Below, one piece after another: positions 32,227 through 41,937 of a stretch of DNA of 64,000 nt. The notes beneath the pieces are model-generated. The model was not told the DNA's origin and did no database searches. It worked only from the letters and a program-made list of their open reading frames with translations. The DNA is taken from NCBI GenBank assembly GCA_013697955.1, contig JACCVV010000079.1:1-64000 (forward strand), read 5' to 3'. This stretch comes from Tatlockia sp. Its GTDB lineage: Bacteria > Pseudomonadota > Gammaproteobacteria > Legionellales > Legionellaceae. Position 1 is the stretch's first letter. The number at the start of each line of letters is the position of its first letter. The translations under genes and the position numbers were made by a program.

Positions 32227-33630
32227 ATGGAAAGATTTAAATTAAACCCAATTGGGTTTTTTCTGGTTTATGCAATACCCCTTCTTTTTTACTTTTCTTC
32301 ACTTCAGGCTGAACAAAGCACACCGTTACTGGCTTCAGGCTATTTTTTTGATGGCCTTATCCGACGCCCATTATTAATTCAGAGCCTTAATCTCGGAAAC
32401 AGCTGGCAATACCCTGTCTCTATTCATGAAGGTCCAGTGCCTAAGGATTTTTTGGACGGTGGAGTCAGCAAGGCAACTTGTAATAATTCTTTATGTATTG
32501 CTACTGGAAATTACTACAATTCAGAGCAAACTTTTCTTCCCTTAGTCCTGCAAAGTCGAGATCAAGGGCTAAATTGGAGGTTTGAAGAGAATTTAAACCA
32601 AAAGTTGCCTGCTGATTTTAAAAAGGGATGGTTTAATGATTCAATTTGCAAGGAAAAGGGCTGTATAGCTGTTGGACTTTATGAAAACTCCACAGGGCAG
32701 CTTCCATTATTGGCCATATCGGATATCCAGGGAAACTGGAGCTATTCTTCAATTGATAAGCAGCTTCCAGCTAATTTACATGAAGGCTGGTTTAATTCTG
32801 TCAGTTGCAAGGGAAAAACTTGCATTGCTGCAGGTACTTATCTAGATAAAAAAGAACACAGACAGCCGTTGATTTTGGTTAGCTTGAATAATGGCTTAAC
32901 CTGGGAACCCGCTCATTCTTCAGAAGTGATTGCTGGTATAGAAAATCCTGACGCTCATCTTTTTGGTTCAACTTGTGAATCAGAGCATTGTGTTGCGGTT
33001 GGTGAATTTACAGATCCACTAAAATCAGTGACCCCTTTATTGCTACAAAGTAGTTCAAAGGGTCAAAGCTGGAATAGACCTGTTTTCTCTTTCCCTAACG
33101 ATTTTATTTCTGGGTGGTTTAATGCTGTAGATTGTAAGGCAGGTTTTTGTATTGCTGTGGGTAATTATAACAATGGTGAAATCATAAAGCCCTTATTGGT
33201 TTTTAGCGCTGATGGTGGTGCACAGTGGAAATATCAGGAAACCGCTCCTGATTCAGACCTGGGTACCCACCTGGAGTACGGTTCCTATATGAGTGCTTCC
33301 TGCAGCAAAATGGGCTGTGTTGCTGGGGGTTCATTTTCAAACTATTTTAATACCTACCCGCTTATCACTTTTAGTCATGATAAAGGCCTAAGCTGGCAGT
33401 CCCCCCCTTCAGCAAGAACCTCTGTTCCAGCTGCAGAACTCGGGAATGGCTATTTTGGAAAAGTAAGTTGCCTGGAAAAAACCTGCATTGCTGCAGGAGA
33501 TTATACGATTAATGAAGCTTATTACCCTTTATTGGCGTTATCTAAGGATGGCGGAATAACTTGGGATTTTCCTGAGTCAATTAACAACCCAGAAACTTTA
33601 CCTTCTAATTTTTTAAATGGACACTTTTAA
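32227..33630 (+). CDS. Secreted Asp-box (BNR-like) propeller protein
   Basis: AAAGGA precedes the ATG. A signal peptide (cut near LQA-EQST) leads into seven to eight repeats of about 55 residues. Each repeat has GWFNxVxCK, a C-I-A-x-G-x-Y turn, PLLLxS and an Asp-box (SRDQGLNW, SLNNGLTW, SADGGAQW, SHDKGLSW, SKDGGITW). Asp-boxes mark the blade turns of sialidase-like beta-propellers. Each repeat also has two cysteines (e.g. SCKGKTCIAAG) that probably form a disulfide within the blade. No sialidase catalytic arginine triad is seen, so a binding role is more likely than an enzyme. Confidence 0.8.
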   Translation: MERFKLNPIGFFLVYAIPLLFYFSSLQAEQSTPLLASGYFFDGLIRRPLLIQSLNLGNSWQYPVSIHEGPVPKDFLDGGVSKATCNNSLCIATGNYYNSEQTFLPLVLQSRDQGLNWRFEENLNQKLPADFKKGWFNDSICKEKGCIAVGLYENSTGQLPLLAISDIQGNWSYSSIDKQLPANLHEGWFNSVSCKGKTCIAAGTYLDKKEHRQPLILVSLNNGLTWEPAHSSEVIAGIENPDAHLFGSTCESEHCVAVGEFTDPLKSVTPLLLQSSSKGQSWNRPVFSFPNDFISGWFNAVDCKAGFCIAVGNYNNGEIIKPLLVFSADGGAQWKYQETAPDSDLGTHLEYGSYMSASCSKMGCVAGGSFSNYFNTYPLITFSHDKGLSWQSPPSARTSVPAAELGNGYFGKVSCLEKTCIAAGDYTINEAYYPLLALSKDGGITWDFPESINNPETLPSNFLNGHF

Positions 33631-33809
33631 ATTATTAGTTATTTTACTTAATATCATGATTTTAATAGTAATTATTTGATGGTTTAGAACGGAATAGTCT
33701 AATTGAAAGAACGTTTTTATTTATTTTGTACTATTTGGTTTTATTATCCTGATTAATTGGCCTACAATTGTACTGACACTTTTAATTCTAATGAGCAAAG
33801 GAGAATCAA

Positions 33810-34202
33810 ATGAATTATGAAAAAGGCCAAAACCCAAATAAACCAACTACTGGTGCAAGTGGTTCAACTTCAGGAATGAGTGGATCCAGCTCCGATATGG
33901 GTAGTTCCAGTTCAAGTATGGGCGGTTCAAGTTCAAGTATGGGTGGTTCTAGTTCAGGTATGGGTAGTTCACGTTCAAGCTCTAATGTTTCACATCAAGC
34001 AAATCGTGTAGTAGAAGCTACTAAAAAGCTTGGCGATGAATTATATGAGCAAGGAAGAGAGCAATTCCAGACAGTTCAACATGATTTAGCGGACTATTCA
34101 GAAAAATTAACACAAAAAATACATCAAAAACCACTTGCCTCAGTGTTATGGGCCGCAGGGATTGGTTTTGTATTAGCTAAATTAATGGGTCATAGACATT
34201 GA
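33810..34202 (+). CDS. DUF883 (ElaB/YqjD-like) protein with Ser/Gly/Met repeats
   Basis: The start follows AAAGGAG. Residues about 18-58 are a low-complexity stretch of Gly-Ser-Ser-Met units (MGGSSSSMGGSSSGMG). A helical amphipathic region follows (ANRVVEATKKLGDELYEQGR, QFQTVQHDLADYSEKLTQKI), and the protein ends in one membrane helix (KPLASVLWAAGIGFVLAKLM) with a basic tail. This is the layout of DUF883 tail-anchored proteins such as ElaB and YqjD, which bind ribosomes at the inner membrane in stationary phase. The repeat insert is unusual for the family. Confidence 0.8.
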   Translation: MNYEKGQNPNKPTTGASGSTSGMSGSSSDMGSSSSSMGGSSSSMGGSSSGMGSSRSSSNVSHQANRVVEATKKLGDELYEQGREQFQTVQHDLADYSEKLTQKIHQKPLASVLWAAGIGFVLAKLMGHRH

Positions 34203-34662
34203 TATTGCAAAGCTATAGTAATTAACAGTTTTAAAATAAAAAAGGAAAGTTCCTGGATTTAAGGAATTTTCCTCTTTTAATTTGGAAAATAATATAAAAA
34301 ATCCTTTATAAAATTCTAAATTCTTATATCAAAAATCGATTTGAAAACTTCCTTATTTTGCAGATATAAAATAATTCTTTGTGAAAGAAACAACTATTGC
34401 CAATCATTGAAACAATGTAAAACTTCATTTTACCCATAGTCAATTAGAAAACATGACATGTTGGATGATTTTTATCACTCAAATAAAAAGCAAAGTAAAT
34501 AATTTGGCTAATCAGCTGAGGAATGACCAATGCGAAGTTTAGCTACTTTTGAAAGTTAGCATCGTTCTCCCTTTTCTGAAAATTTCTGAAAAATTTTTTT
34601 CTAGCCAGCAATTAAAAATTCTTTTATCATTTCATATTCTTACGCTCCAATAGGATTATGGA
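34203..34662. other. Non-coding gap
   Basis: 460 bases without a gene I can support. An imperfect hairpin (GGAAAGTTCC / GGAATTTTCC, 34245-34272) after the DUF883 gene may terminate it. The rest is AT-rich and probably holds the promoter of the outer-membrane protein at 34663. Confidence 0.5.
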
Positions 34663-35976
34663 ATGTTAAAAAATTTACAAAAAACCTTAGCATTAATTAC
34701 TCTCTCCTTTAGTTGTACTTTAACCCAAGCCTCCATTCAAAGAGATGATCCTACTTCCTACGTAGGCACAACGGCGAATGCAAAATATTCACAATCAATT
34801 TCTGAGCGCAGCGCTTTTTCTATTTTAGGAGAGGCTGGGTCAAGAAATTATCGTTTTGGTGCCACACTGGGCTGGCAATTTTTGGATAACCAACGGATTA
34901 AAATTTCAGGTGAATTTTTAGAACAAGATATTCTCTATGCATTTTTTAGCGGAAATAGCCGCGAATGGGTTAGGCAAGGTGCTTTCGGTGCACATTATCA
35001 ATATGATTTAAATCAGTTTAACTATAGTCCTCAATTTAATTTGAAGGCTGGCTATTCTCATGCCCCAAATAAACAACTTTCTTTGCATCGTGGATTTTAT
35101 ACAAACAGCTTTGCTACACAACAAAATTATATTGAATATAGAAGAATAGCTGGCTCCGATGCAGGTTACGTCAGTCCGGGAGTGAGTATTATGCCTTGGC
35201 AAACGGGACGAATTGGCGCAGAGCTTAATTACGATGATGTCCGGTATGATGCAATCTATCAAGGACGTCACCATGCTGAAGGATTCGGTGGTTCGTTTAA
35301 CTATAATCAGCAATTAGGTGCCTATACAGACTTAGATCTAAATGCTGGATTTCGTAAGCCATTTAATATGTACCATGCACGAATCGGTTACACGCTGCCA
35401 AGTAGACCGAATTGGACAATAGGTGTTGATGCAAATTATGTAGATGGAAAGCATCGCTTACCTAATACCTACAATGTAGGCATTGGTGTGCGTTTTGCTC
35501 TAAAAGAAGTTGCGCTAAACGCTGACTATCTAGATAAAGACGCCCCACTGCGCCGAACTGACATGCCTTTGACTTCCTGGATTGACAGACCGGCAATTTA
35601 TCTACCTCAAGTTCTGGCAATTTCTGATTCGAAAGTAGTCATACAACCTATTCCAACTCAGACTATAACACCAATTAGCTGTGGAGTTCCTCCTACAGTG
35701 ATTGGCACAATAGAGGATCAGTTTATATTTGATACTATTACGGTAGAAACAACCGGTATATTTAGTGGAACAACGCCCTTTAGTTACTCGGTTTTTGTCT
35801 CAAATATCACTGAACCCGAAGGGAGCCCCACTGTTAGTATTGACTCATCGGGTACAATTACGATCGATCCGGGTACAGTTCCTGATGGAGGATACCAATT
35901 TACCGTTAATGTAGTAGCCACTAATGCTTGCGGTAGTGTAACAACCTCATTTCTTGTTACAGCTGCAGTAGGTTGA
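34663..35976 (+). CDS. Outer-membrane beta-barrel protein with C-terminal Ig/cadherin-like domain
   Basis: A signal peptide (cut near TQA-SIQRD) is followed by about 290 residues of alternating aromatic/polar strands (FGATLGWQFLDNQRIKISGE, GAFGAHYQYDLNQFNYSPQF, HARIGYTLPSRPNWTIGVDA) with frequent Gly and Tyr, typical of an outer-membrane barrel. The C-terminal 100 residues change character: a Thr/Ser/Val-rich domain with DSSGTITIDPGTVPDGGYQF and two cysteines (SCGVPP, NACGS), like Ig or cadherin folds of adhesins. It may be a porin-like anchor carrying an exposed or periplasmic domain. Similar Legionella proteins are annotated as porins or hypothetical. A good terminator follows. Confidence 0.7.
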   Translation: MLKNLQKTLALITLSFSCTLTQASIQRDDPTSYVGTTANAKYSQSISERSAFSILGEAGSRNYRFGATLGWQFLDNQRIKISGEFLEQDILYAFFSGNSREWVRQGAFGAHYQYDLNQFNYSPQFNLKAGYSHAPNKQLSLHRGFYTNSFATQQNYIEYRRIAGSDAGYVSPGVSIMPWQTGRIGAELNYDDVRYDAIYQGRHHAEGFGGSFNYNQQLGAYTDLDLNAGFRKPFNMYHARIGYTLPSRPNWTIGVDANYVDGKHRLPNTYNVGIGVRFALKEVALNADYLDKDAPLRRTDMPLTSWIDRPAIYLPQVLAISDSKVVIQPIPTQTITPISCGVPPTVIGTIEDQFIFDTITVETTGIFSGTTPFSYSVFVSNITEPEGSPTVSIDSSGTITIDPGTVPDGGYQFTVNVVATNACGSVTTSFLVTAAVG

Positions 35977-36006
35977 GGTATTTAGACCGTCTAATTAGAC
36001 AGTTAT

Positions 36007-36038
36007 AAAAGGTCGGGGCATTGGCTCGACCTTTTTTT
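36007..36038 (+). terminator. Rho-independent terminator
   Basis: AAAAGGTCG (36007-36015) pairs with CGACCTTTT (36027-36035) and is followed by T's. It ends the transcript of the outer-membrane protein at 34663-35976. Confidence 0.85.
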
Positions 36039-36459
36039 CGCTCATAGAATATTAATTCATAATAATTTCAGCTTTTTCCTAAAAGTGACCTTCGATGAAA
36101 TTCTCAGTAGAAAATTGTAGGACGTACCCAGATAACAGAAAGTAAGCAACTCTAATTGCTCACCATTACTCTGGTTCCTTTATTTTAAAATTGATCCTGT
36201 TGAATTCTTAGCAACCTTTCCACAGTCAAATAGGACTATCTTACAATTTTGAGGTAGTCATTAATGGTTGTGCATAATACAACAGATTAGAAAAGAGGAT
36301 AAAACTAAAGCTGTCATTAAAGCTTAGTGACTGATGTGTATCTAAACACGGTTATAGATAAATGAAATACTAGATCTAGAGGAACACATCAATATCAAAC
36401 TCCCGACAAAGTTTTATGATTTTTGATAATGGTTATTAGTTTTTTCAATGGAATAAAAT
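36039..36459. other. Non-coding gap
   Basis: About 420 bases between the terminator and the next gene. I see no open frame, repeat or RNA gene in it; the last 60 bases are AT-rich and may hold a promoter. Confidence 0.45.
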
Positions 36460-37512
36460 ATGAGAGTAAAATTTTTTAATAAAGAAATTACTGGTATATA
36501 CAATCTAACTAAAAATCAAATTGAAGATAGCCGAAAATTTGAATATGAATGCATGATAAAAAATGCACAAGAATTTCACCGAGATCTAATTCAGTTCATT
36601 GATAATACTAAGGTTTATTTTGAATATTTGGACCATCCAGATGCTAAGGAGACTTGGTATACAAAAAATATTTTTCCTTATGTTAAAATCTTTAAAGAAA
36701 TCTCGGAATGTCCTTTAGATCAAGATCCTCTAGACAAATTGTCTCTTCGAGCTATAGAAAGAATAAATTTAAATTGTAATTTACACAAGGATATGACTAA
36801 AGACTAGATCCTACCAGTGTTACAAAATCAATATGCCTTTATCCAACAAGAGGTTTCAACAATTGAAAAAATAATTAATCAGTTTAAAAAAGACTACTTT
36901 AAAAGAATTCGACTTGCGAACTATTGTATGGAATTAGGGTCGTCCATAGCATCTACTATTGATTATTTATCACATGAAATTATACGCATTCTTGAAATGC
37001 ATCGATCTAAATACCAATATTCAGCTGAAGGTTTAAATTGTCTAATTCATTTATCCGAGGATGAAGGCATAATTTTAACCCAAGCTTATGAACAAATGGA
37101 TTTAATTAAAGCTATGCTGGCTAAATCGTACGGTCTTAGTATTTTAGGTATTGAAGCAAAGCCCGCTGGTTACTTAAATCTAGATAGGGATGGTAAATAT
37201 CTCTACAACAACTTACCCGAATTATTAGATTTATTTGAACCTGGACTTAAAATTTTGATTCAATATTTAGAAAAGGCATCTGGTTATGCCCAAGTTATTA
37301 AGAAAGAAGTACAAAAACTTACTGATAAAATAAATAGATTAAAGAATGGTGGTCAGCCTGACGTTACTCATAGGTTACTCAGAGATCTTCATTTTTCTAT
37401 GAATGACTGGGAAATGTTTTGCTTGCCGAGAGCAGATTTTCAGGATGAAAAAAATGAAGATGAAAGTGAAAATGAGAATGAGAATGAGATAACCTTTCTT
37501 TCATTCACCTAA
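36460..37512 (+). pseudogene. Unknown coiled-coil protein split by a single amber codon
   Basis: Two open stretches, 36460-36807 (115 residues) and 36817-37512 (from a GTG), are in the same frame and are divided only by the TAG at 36805-36807. Between them the frame reads ILPVLQNQYAFIQQEV without a break. The GTG has no ribosome site. The simplest reading is one gene of 350 codons with a nonsense mutation. The protein is soluble and helical (QQEVSTIEKIINQFKKDYFK, KLTDKINRLKNGG) with an acidic end (DESENENENEI). There is no signal peptide and no known family; it could be a decaying effector. An amber-suppressing tRNA or sequencing error would also explain it. Confidence 0.7.
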
Positions 37513-37782
37513 TTTTAAAAAAATTAGTTCTTCCAAGGCCCAAGCTAATTAAAGAAATCACTATTTATATAGGGGTCGAAAACATCTGGGGAAAAGGCAG
37601 TGGCACTTAGGAGTTAAATCAGCCTAGGTCTTGGTAAATTGGACTTCAAATTTTAAACCTTTTTCTCAAATTTAGTTCTCATTTTCCAGAAATTTAAGAT
37701 CTATAGTTAATCTAAATTCTTAACAGTAAATCATAAAAATATCGAATTTTCCCCAATTAAATCAAACTGATTATGGAAAAAA

Positions 37783-38829
37783 TTATCGCTCATATTTCAT
37801 AAAGTTTTTAATAAAAAAAGCGAGGCTTCGACTTATAATATTTTTATTTTTATTAATAATCCGCAAGGTATTGTTTACTAAAAAAAATACTGAAATTCTT
37901 GAGGCTATTTTGATGTTTAATTTTAACTTATTTACTTTGGTTAAATTTCTAATATTTTTACAGTAATTTTTTAACCAGGTACTGTGATAAATAAACCATT
38001 CATGGTTTTCGCGAGAAAATTGAAAACAAAAATGCTTTAATGAGACGAAAAAAAATTGACTCTGGTCCAGAACCATAAAATTGTTCATTAATAATTCCGA
38101 AGATTTGCCCACATTGTCATCTTTATCATCAGCGGTGTGTTCTAGATTAATCGGAAGAAATTTTTTTAAAAAAGAACTGGTAATGTGTTGCTCAGGAGGC
38201 ATACGCCACAATACACCAGGGGCAACATCATGAAAATTTTTGCATCTATTTAAAAACCACTGTGAAAATTCAGGTTCAACGATCAGAGGGACTTCGTATA
38301 AATTGAGTAAATCCTCTTTATAGCCAAAATAAGCCCAATCACTGATGTGAAAAGGTTTATTCATGACGAAAGCACAATTTTTATGGCCCCTGATAGACCA
38401 CATAGAAAAGGCCAGTATTCGACTTTTTACGAACTTAATTTCTTCGTTATATAAAGGAAAGGTATCAAAATGTTTTAGGAATTTTTTTGATATTAAAAAC
38501 AAATCAGAACGCACTTTCAGCACATATTTTCTGGAGGCCGATTGAATTCCAGCCAAAGTTGAAACGATCAAGCGATTGCAATTATTGACATGTTTCCTGT
38601 CATCATAATTAAACCAGGTAGCGCCGGGATCATCATTGAGAATGACTTTGTCATAAACAATATCGTCGATATTTTCACCCTTCCAAGTGGATAATATTAA
38701 CTCGCTTTCCGGAAAAAGAATTCTCAAACGCTGGCAGGCTGTTTTCGTGATGTTATTGGTAATTCCAAATTTGGATTCCTTTAAAATTGGGCCTTGCACC
38801 ACTATAGAAATATCCTTTTCATTTATCAT
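37783..38829 (-). CDS. WavE-like polysaccharide biosynthesis protein (copy 2)
   Basis: The 348-residue protein starts MINEKDISIVVQGPILKES and shows the WavE family blocks CQRLRILFPESELILSTWKG, VILNDDPGATWFNYDDRK, NNCNRLIVSTLAGIQSA, YVLKVRSDLFLI and AYFGYKEDLLNLYEVPL. WavE proteins are needed for lipopolysaccharide core assembly in Vibrio and are probably glycosyltransferases (VRSDLF looks like a metal/nucleotide-sugar motif). It is a close paralogue of 38819-39883, whose end it overlaps by 11 bases. It is the last gene of a five-gene operon. No terminator is obvious downstream. Confidence 0.85.
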   Translation of the reverse strand: MINEKDISIVVQGPILKESKFGITNNITKTACQRLRILFPESELILSTWKGENIDDIVYDKVILNDDPGATWFNYDDRKHVNNCNRLIVSTLAGIQSASRKYVLKVRSDLFLISKKFLKHFDTFPLYNEEIKFVKSRILAFSMWSIRGHKNCAFVMNKPFHISDWAYFGYKEDLLNLYEVPLIVEPEFSQWFLNRCKNFHDVAPGVLWRMPPEQHITSSFLKKFLPINLEHTADDKDDNVGKSSELLMNNFMVLDQSQFFFVSLKHFCFQFSRENHEWFIYHSTWLKNYCKNIRNLTKVNKLKLNIKIASRISVFFLVNNTLRIINKNKNIISRSLAFFIKNFMKYER

Positions 38830-39883
38830 TTTTCAATCCCTTAGTTGCAATTTTTACTTTAATTAAACGAGCAATTAATTGACAAATTCGATTGTTTGTT
38901 CCATCTATTTTTCTTAACAATCGATGAGAAATTTTATAAAAAAACCCTCTAAATATGATGATCGTTTTAAACTTTATACGCTGTTTTAAAGGTTCAATTT
39001 GATTGTGGCGGTAATATTCGGCTAGCCAACTGGAATAGGCTATATACAATTCAAAACCTTGCCAGGATGAAAATGGAAAATAAAGATATTTTAGTGAAAT
39101 TAGCGAAAATTGAGTCTGGTCCAAAACTAAAAAATTATTGGTTAAAAGTTTAGAGGACATTTCCATATTATTATTTGAAGTATCAGCAGTATGCTTCAAA
39201 TGAATAGGAACAAATTTCTTTAAAAAAGAATAGGTAATATATTGTTCAGGGGGCATTCGCCAAATTTTTTCAGGCTCAAAATCCATAAAGTTTTTACAAT
39301 GTTTTAAAAACCATTGTGAAAAATCAGGCTCCTCAGTAAGCGGAATATCATATAAATTCAATAGATCACTTTTATAACCAAAATAAGCCCAATCAGAGAT
39401 GTGGAAAGGTCTATTCATGGTAAATTGAGAGGTTTTATGACCATATAAGGAATTCAAACTAAAGGCTATTATTCGGCTTTGAACAAATTTGAACTCTTCT
39501 TCATATAAAGAAAATTTATCAAAATAAGTTAAAAATTTTTTGGATATCAGAAAGAGATCCGAACGGACCTTTAAAACATACTTATTTGAAGCCGCTTTTA
39601 TTCCCGCAAAGGTGGATACAATTAAACGATTGCAATTGTTAAGTTGTTTTTTGTCATTAATATTAAACCAGGTGGCGCCGGGATCCTTATTGAAAATCAC
39701 TTTATCGAAAGGAATCCCGGATACATTTTCACCTTCCCAAGTCGATAGAATAATCTCACTTTCTTTAAAAATTTTTCTTAATCTCTGGCAAACAATTTTA
39801 GTCGTTTCATCAGTAATATTATATTGAGATTTATAAAGAATAGGTCCTTGTACCACAATCGAAATATCTTTATCTTTGATCAT
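38819..39883 (-). CDS. WavE-like polysaccharide biosynthesis protein (copy 1)
   Basis: This has the same fold and motifs as the next gene: DISIVVQGPILYKS, CQRLRKIFKESEIILSTWEG, NKDPGATWFNINDKK, YVLKVRSDLFLISKKFL, WMPPEQ-type WRMPPEQYITYSFL. At 354 residues it overlaps the nucleotidyltransferase stop by four bases (ATGA) and the next WavE gene by 11, so translation is coupled through the operon. The two WavE proteins differ mainly after residue 260. This suggests tandem duplication and different acceptor or donor use in building a surface glycan. Confidence 0.85.
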   Translation of the reverse strand: MIKDKDISIVVQGPILYKSQYNITDETTKIVCQRLRKIFKESEIILSTWEGENVSGIPFDKVIFNKDPGATWFNINDKKQLNNCNRLIVSTFAGIKAASNKYVLKVRSDLFLISKKFLTYFDKFSLYEEEFKFVQSRIIAFSLNSLYGHKTSQFTMNRPFHISDWAYFGYKSDLLNLYDIPLTEEPDFSQWFLKHCKNFMDFEPEKIWRMPPEQYITYSFLKKFVPIHLKHTADTSNNNMEMSSKLLTNNFLVLDQTQFSLISLKYLYFPFSSWQGFELYIAYSSWLAEYYRHNQIEPLKQRIKFKTIIIFRGFFYKISHRLLRKIDGTNNRICQLIARLIKVKIATKGLKNDK

Positions 39884-40623
39884 TCAAAATCTCTTGTACC
39901 TAAAAGCATTAAATTCAACGAATCCACTAAATCTTTTGGCGTCCCAAAACAGCGCATTTTTTTGGTCCATAAGGGTTTAATTTTTTTATTATTTTTTAAC
40001 ATTAATTGATAGATTGTTGAAAGATAAAACTCGTTATTTTGTCTTAAATTTTGCTTAATAGTTTGCTCAATATCTTTTAATAACTGATTTGTATCTGAAA
40101 AAAAATAAGTACCTGTGGAAGCATGATTTGAGATCACAACTTTCTCTTGAAAATCGATAATTGCTGTATTTAAAGAGTCTAGTTTTGCAAAGCTCCATCG
40201 AGGTTCAGTGGAATTAAAAAGAACAATTGCCCCATCGATAGTCCTGTCTTTTGAAATTTCCTTCCAATTGAAATCCTCTTCAATTAATGTATCGCAATTA
40301 TGCACTAAGGTAGGTTCGTTTAATTTTAAATACCTGGCAGATTTCAAGACTGTTTCAGCCTGCCCTTCTGTAGGTTTATCAAGTTCTAAAATGGTTAAAT
40401 TGGAAAGATGTGAATAATTTTCCCTGATATCAGTGGCAAGACTCTGGAAATTTTCATCAGATCTTAAAATAAAGATAAGATTTGTGGCCAAATTGAGCGG
40501 TAAACAATCAATAGCCTGACGATACATTGGCTTTTCACCCACTTTAATGAGGGGCTTTGGCAGGGTAAAACCACTTTGTGCAAAACGAGATCCAAATCCA
40601 GCCATTGGTATGACAATGTTCAT
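39880..40623 (-). CDS. Sugar/alcohol-phosphate nucleotidyltransferase
   Basis: The start at 40623 gives the canonical N-terminus MNIVIPMAGFGSRF with the G-x-G-x-R nucleotide-binding loop; a start at 40635, overlapping the previous stop, is possible and would add four residues. LPKPLIKVGEKPMYRQAIDC, LVHNCDTLIEEDF (metal-binding Asp) and TGTYFFSD complete the NTP_transferase fold. It activates a phosphorylated sugar or small molecule with CTP, GTP or similar. With the APH kinase and HAD phosphatase encoded just before, it likely makes the activated donor used by the two WavE-like proteins encoded just after. The substrate is not known. Confidence 0.82.
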   Translation of the reverse strand: MNIVIPMAGFGSRFAQSGFTLPKPLIKVGEKPMYRQAIDCLPLNLATNLIFILRSDENFQSLATDIRENYSHLSNLTILELDKPTEGQAETVLKSARYLKLNEPTLVHNCDTLIEEDFNWKEISKDRTIDGAIVLFNSTEPRWSFAKLDSLNTAIIDFQEKVVISNHASTGTYFFSDTNQLLKDIEQTIKQNLRQNNEFYLSTIYQLMLKNNKKIKPLWTKKMRCFGTPKDLVDSLNLMLLGTRDFE

Positions 40624-40634
40624 AATCCCTCTCA

Positions 40635-40991
40635 TTAGATATAATTTTTATTGAGTTCTTCGTCTATCGAATCCCAGCATCCTTCAAATTTCATCGCATT
40701 GTCATCGATATAAATATGTGCATAAGGTTTACCAAACCAGATTTCATCATAAACAAAATCATTATTTTTAAGCCAATCTAATAAGGTTAATCCCTCGCGC
40801 GCCAGCACCATTCCTACATTGGACTCACAGGTTTTCATATGGCGTGCTGTGGATAAAATAATATAATGCCCCTCTGCTTTTAATTTCTTTATGGTTTTTG
40901 CAGCCCCTTCTATAGGTTTTAGCTGGCTATAGGTTTCATCAGGCTGTCGAAGGGAACAAATTGTTCCATCAATATCAATACATATGCGCAT
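40635..40991 (-). CDS. HAD-family phosphatase of capsule/LPS type
   Basis: The ATG at 40991 is preceded by GAGGG; an upstream TTG at 41003 is less likely. The protein starts MRICIDIDGTIC, the HAD motif I with nucleophile and acid aspartates. HYIILSTARHMK is motif II (Thr/Ser), and FGKPYAHIYIDDNAM carries the lysine and the DD of motifs III/IV. At 118 residues it has no large cap domain, like the small C0-type HADs found in polysaccharide loci. It should remove phosphate from a small substrate. Its start lies inside the end of the APH gene (17-base overlap). Confidence 0.85.
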   Translation of the reverse strand: MRICIDIDGTICSLRQPDETYSQLKPIEGAAKTIKKLKAEGHYIILSTARHMKTCESNVGMVLAREGLTLLDWLKNNDFVYDEIWFGKPYAHIYIDDNAMKFEGCWDSIDEELNKNYI

Positions 40992-41937
40992 ATTTTCCCT
41001 CAATTAACGTATTTAATAGTACGATTCCTCTAAAAAAGAAGATTTTTTGGCGATTTTTATTTTCATAATGCAAGCAAGCCATAGATAAAAAAAGTGAAGC
41101 TTCGATTAAATAAATAAATTCTAAAAAATAGTTTTTTTCGAGCAATTTATTCACATAAAGTTCTTCCAATTCCTTTAATATTTGTGAATCAGGTAAGTAA
41201 TAGTAAAAATGATTATTGGGAAATTCTTTTAGCGTGAATTGATCATTCACAATAAAGTCATATTTAGAATTGAGACAGTGCATCAACTTGGCAAAATCAT
41301 AGAGAGTATGTCCATAGATTCCTTTCCTTGAAAAGGATCCTCTAGGATCGATCAATTTTATTTTTTTCTCTGCTTTGGAATAGAGAATATTAGAGAAACA
41401 AAAGTCTCCATGAATGACTGTTGATTGAGAATCTTTTTTTACAAACTTATTAAATAAACTTATAAAATTTTCTTCAATCAATTGAAAATTTTTATAGGTT
41501 TTTCCATTTATTTTTATTGTAGGCAAGGCGAATAATGCTTTAAAAAAATCATCTTTAGCTAATTCTTTTAGACGCATGAAGGTTTTTTGGATATAAAAAT
41601 TGCAAATTTCTTCTTTTGTTATTGTAATATTCGGCAGCACTTGATGGATATCGGCTAAAATTGAGAATAGTTGATCAATTATGGCCAAACTTTCTTCTTT
41701 AGAAATTTGATTATTTAAAATTAATTCGGAAAGAGAATTGTAAGGTAAATATTCTAAAGAATAGGAGGAATAATCATTGGAATAATTCAAAAGTTTGGGA
41801 AAAAAATCAGAGATTGCTTCTGGTATATTCAAATAATAGTTAATTTCATCCTCTAATTTTTTTTTATTGATTGATGTTTTTACAAGAATTCCTTTTTGTT
41901 TATCAATCAAAATTTTGTTAAAGGCACGGACTTGCAT
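40975..41937 (-). CDS. APH/choline-kinase-like phosphotransferase
   Basis: This 320-residue protein has the APH fold: VIHGDFCFSNILY (catalytic HGD-x-x-x-x-N) and IKLIDPRGSFSRKG, where DPRG takes the place of the metal-binding D-x-D/E. Choline and ethanolamine kinases and several capsule-modifying kinases share this motif. It is the first gene of the operon and likely phosphorylates the small alcohol, amino acid or sugar that the nucleotidyltransferase then activates. The start is the ATG at 41937 (MQVRAFNKI) after a purine-poor leader. Confidence 0.82.
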   Translation of the reverse strand: MQVRAFNKILIDKQKGILVKTSINKKKLEDEINYYLNIPEAISDFFPKLLNYSNDYSSYSLEYLPYNSLSELILNNQISKEESLAIIDQLFSILADIHQVLPNITITKEEICNFYIQKTFMRLKELAKDDFFKALFALPTIKINGKTYKNFQLIEENFISLFNKFVKKDSQSTVIHGDFCFSNILYSKAEKKIKLIDPRGSFSRKGIYGHTLYDFAKLMHCLNSKYDFIVNDQFTLKEFPNNHFYYYLPDSQILKELEELYVNKLLEKNYFLEFIYLIEASLFLSMACLHYENKNRQKIFFFRGIVLLNTLIEGKYAHMY

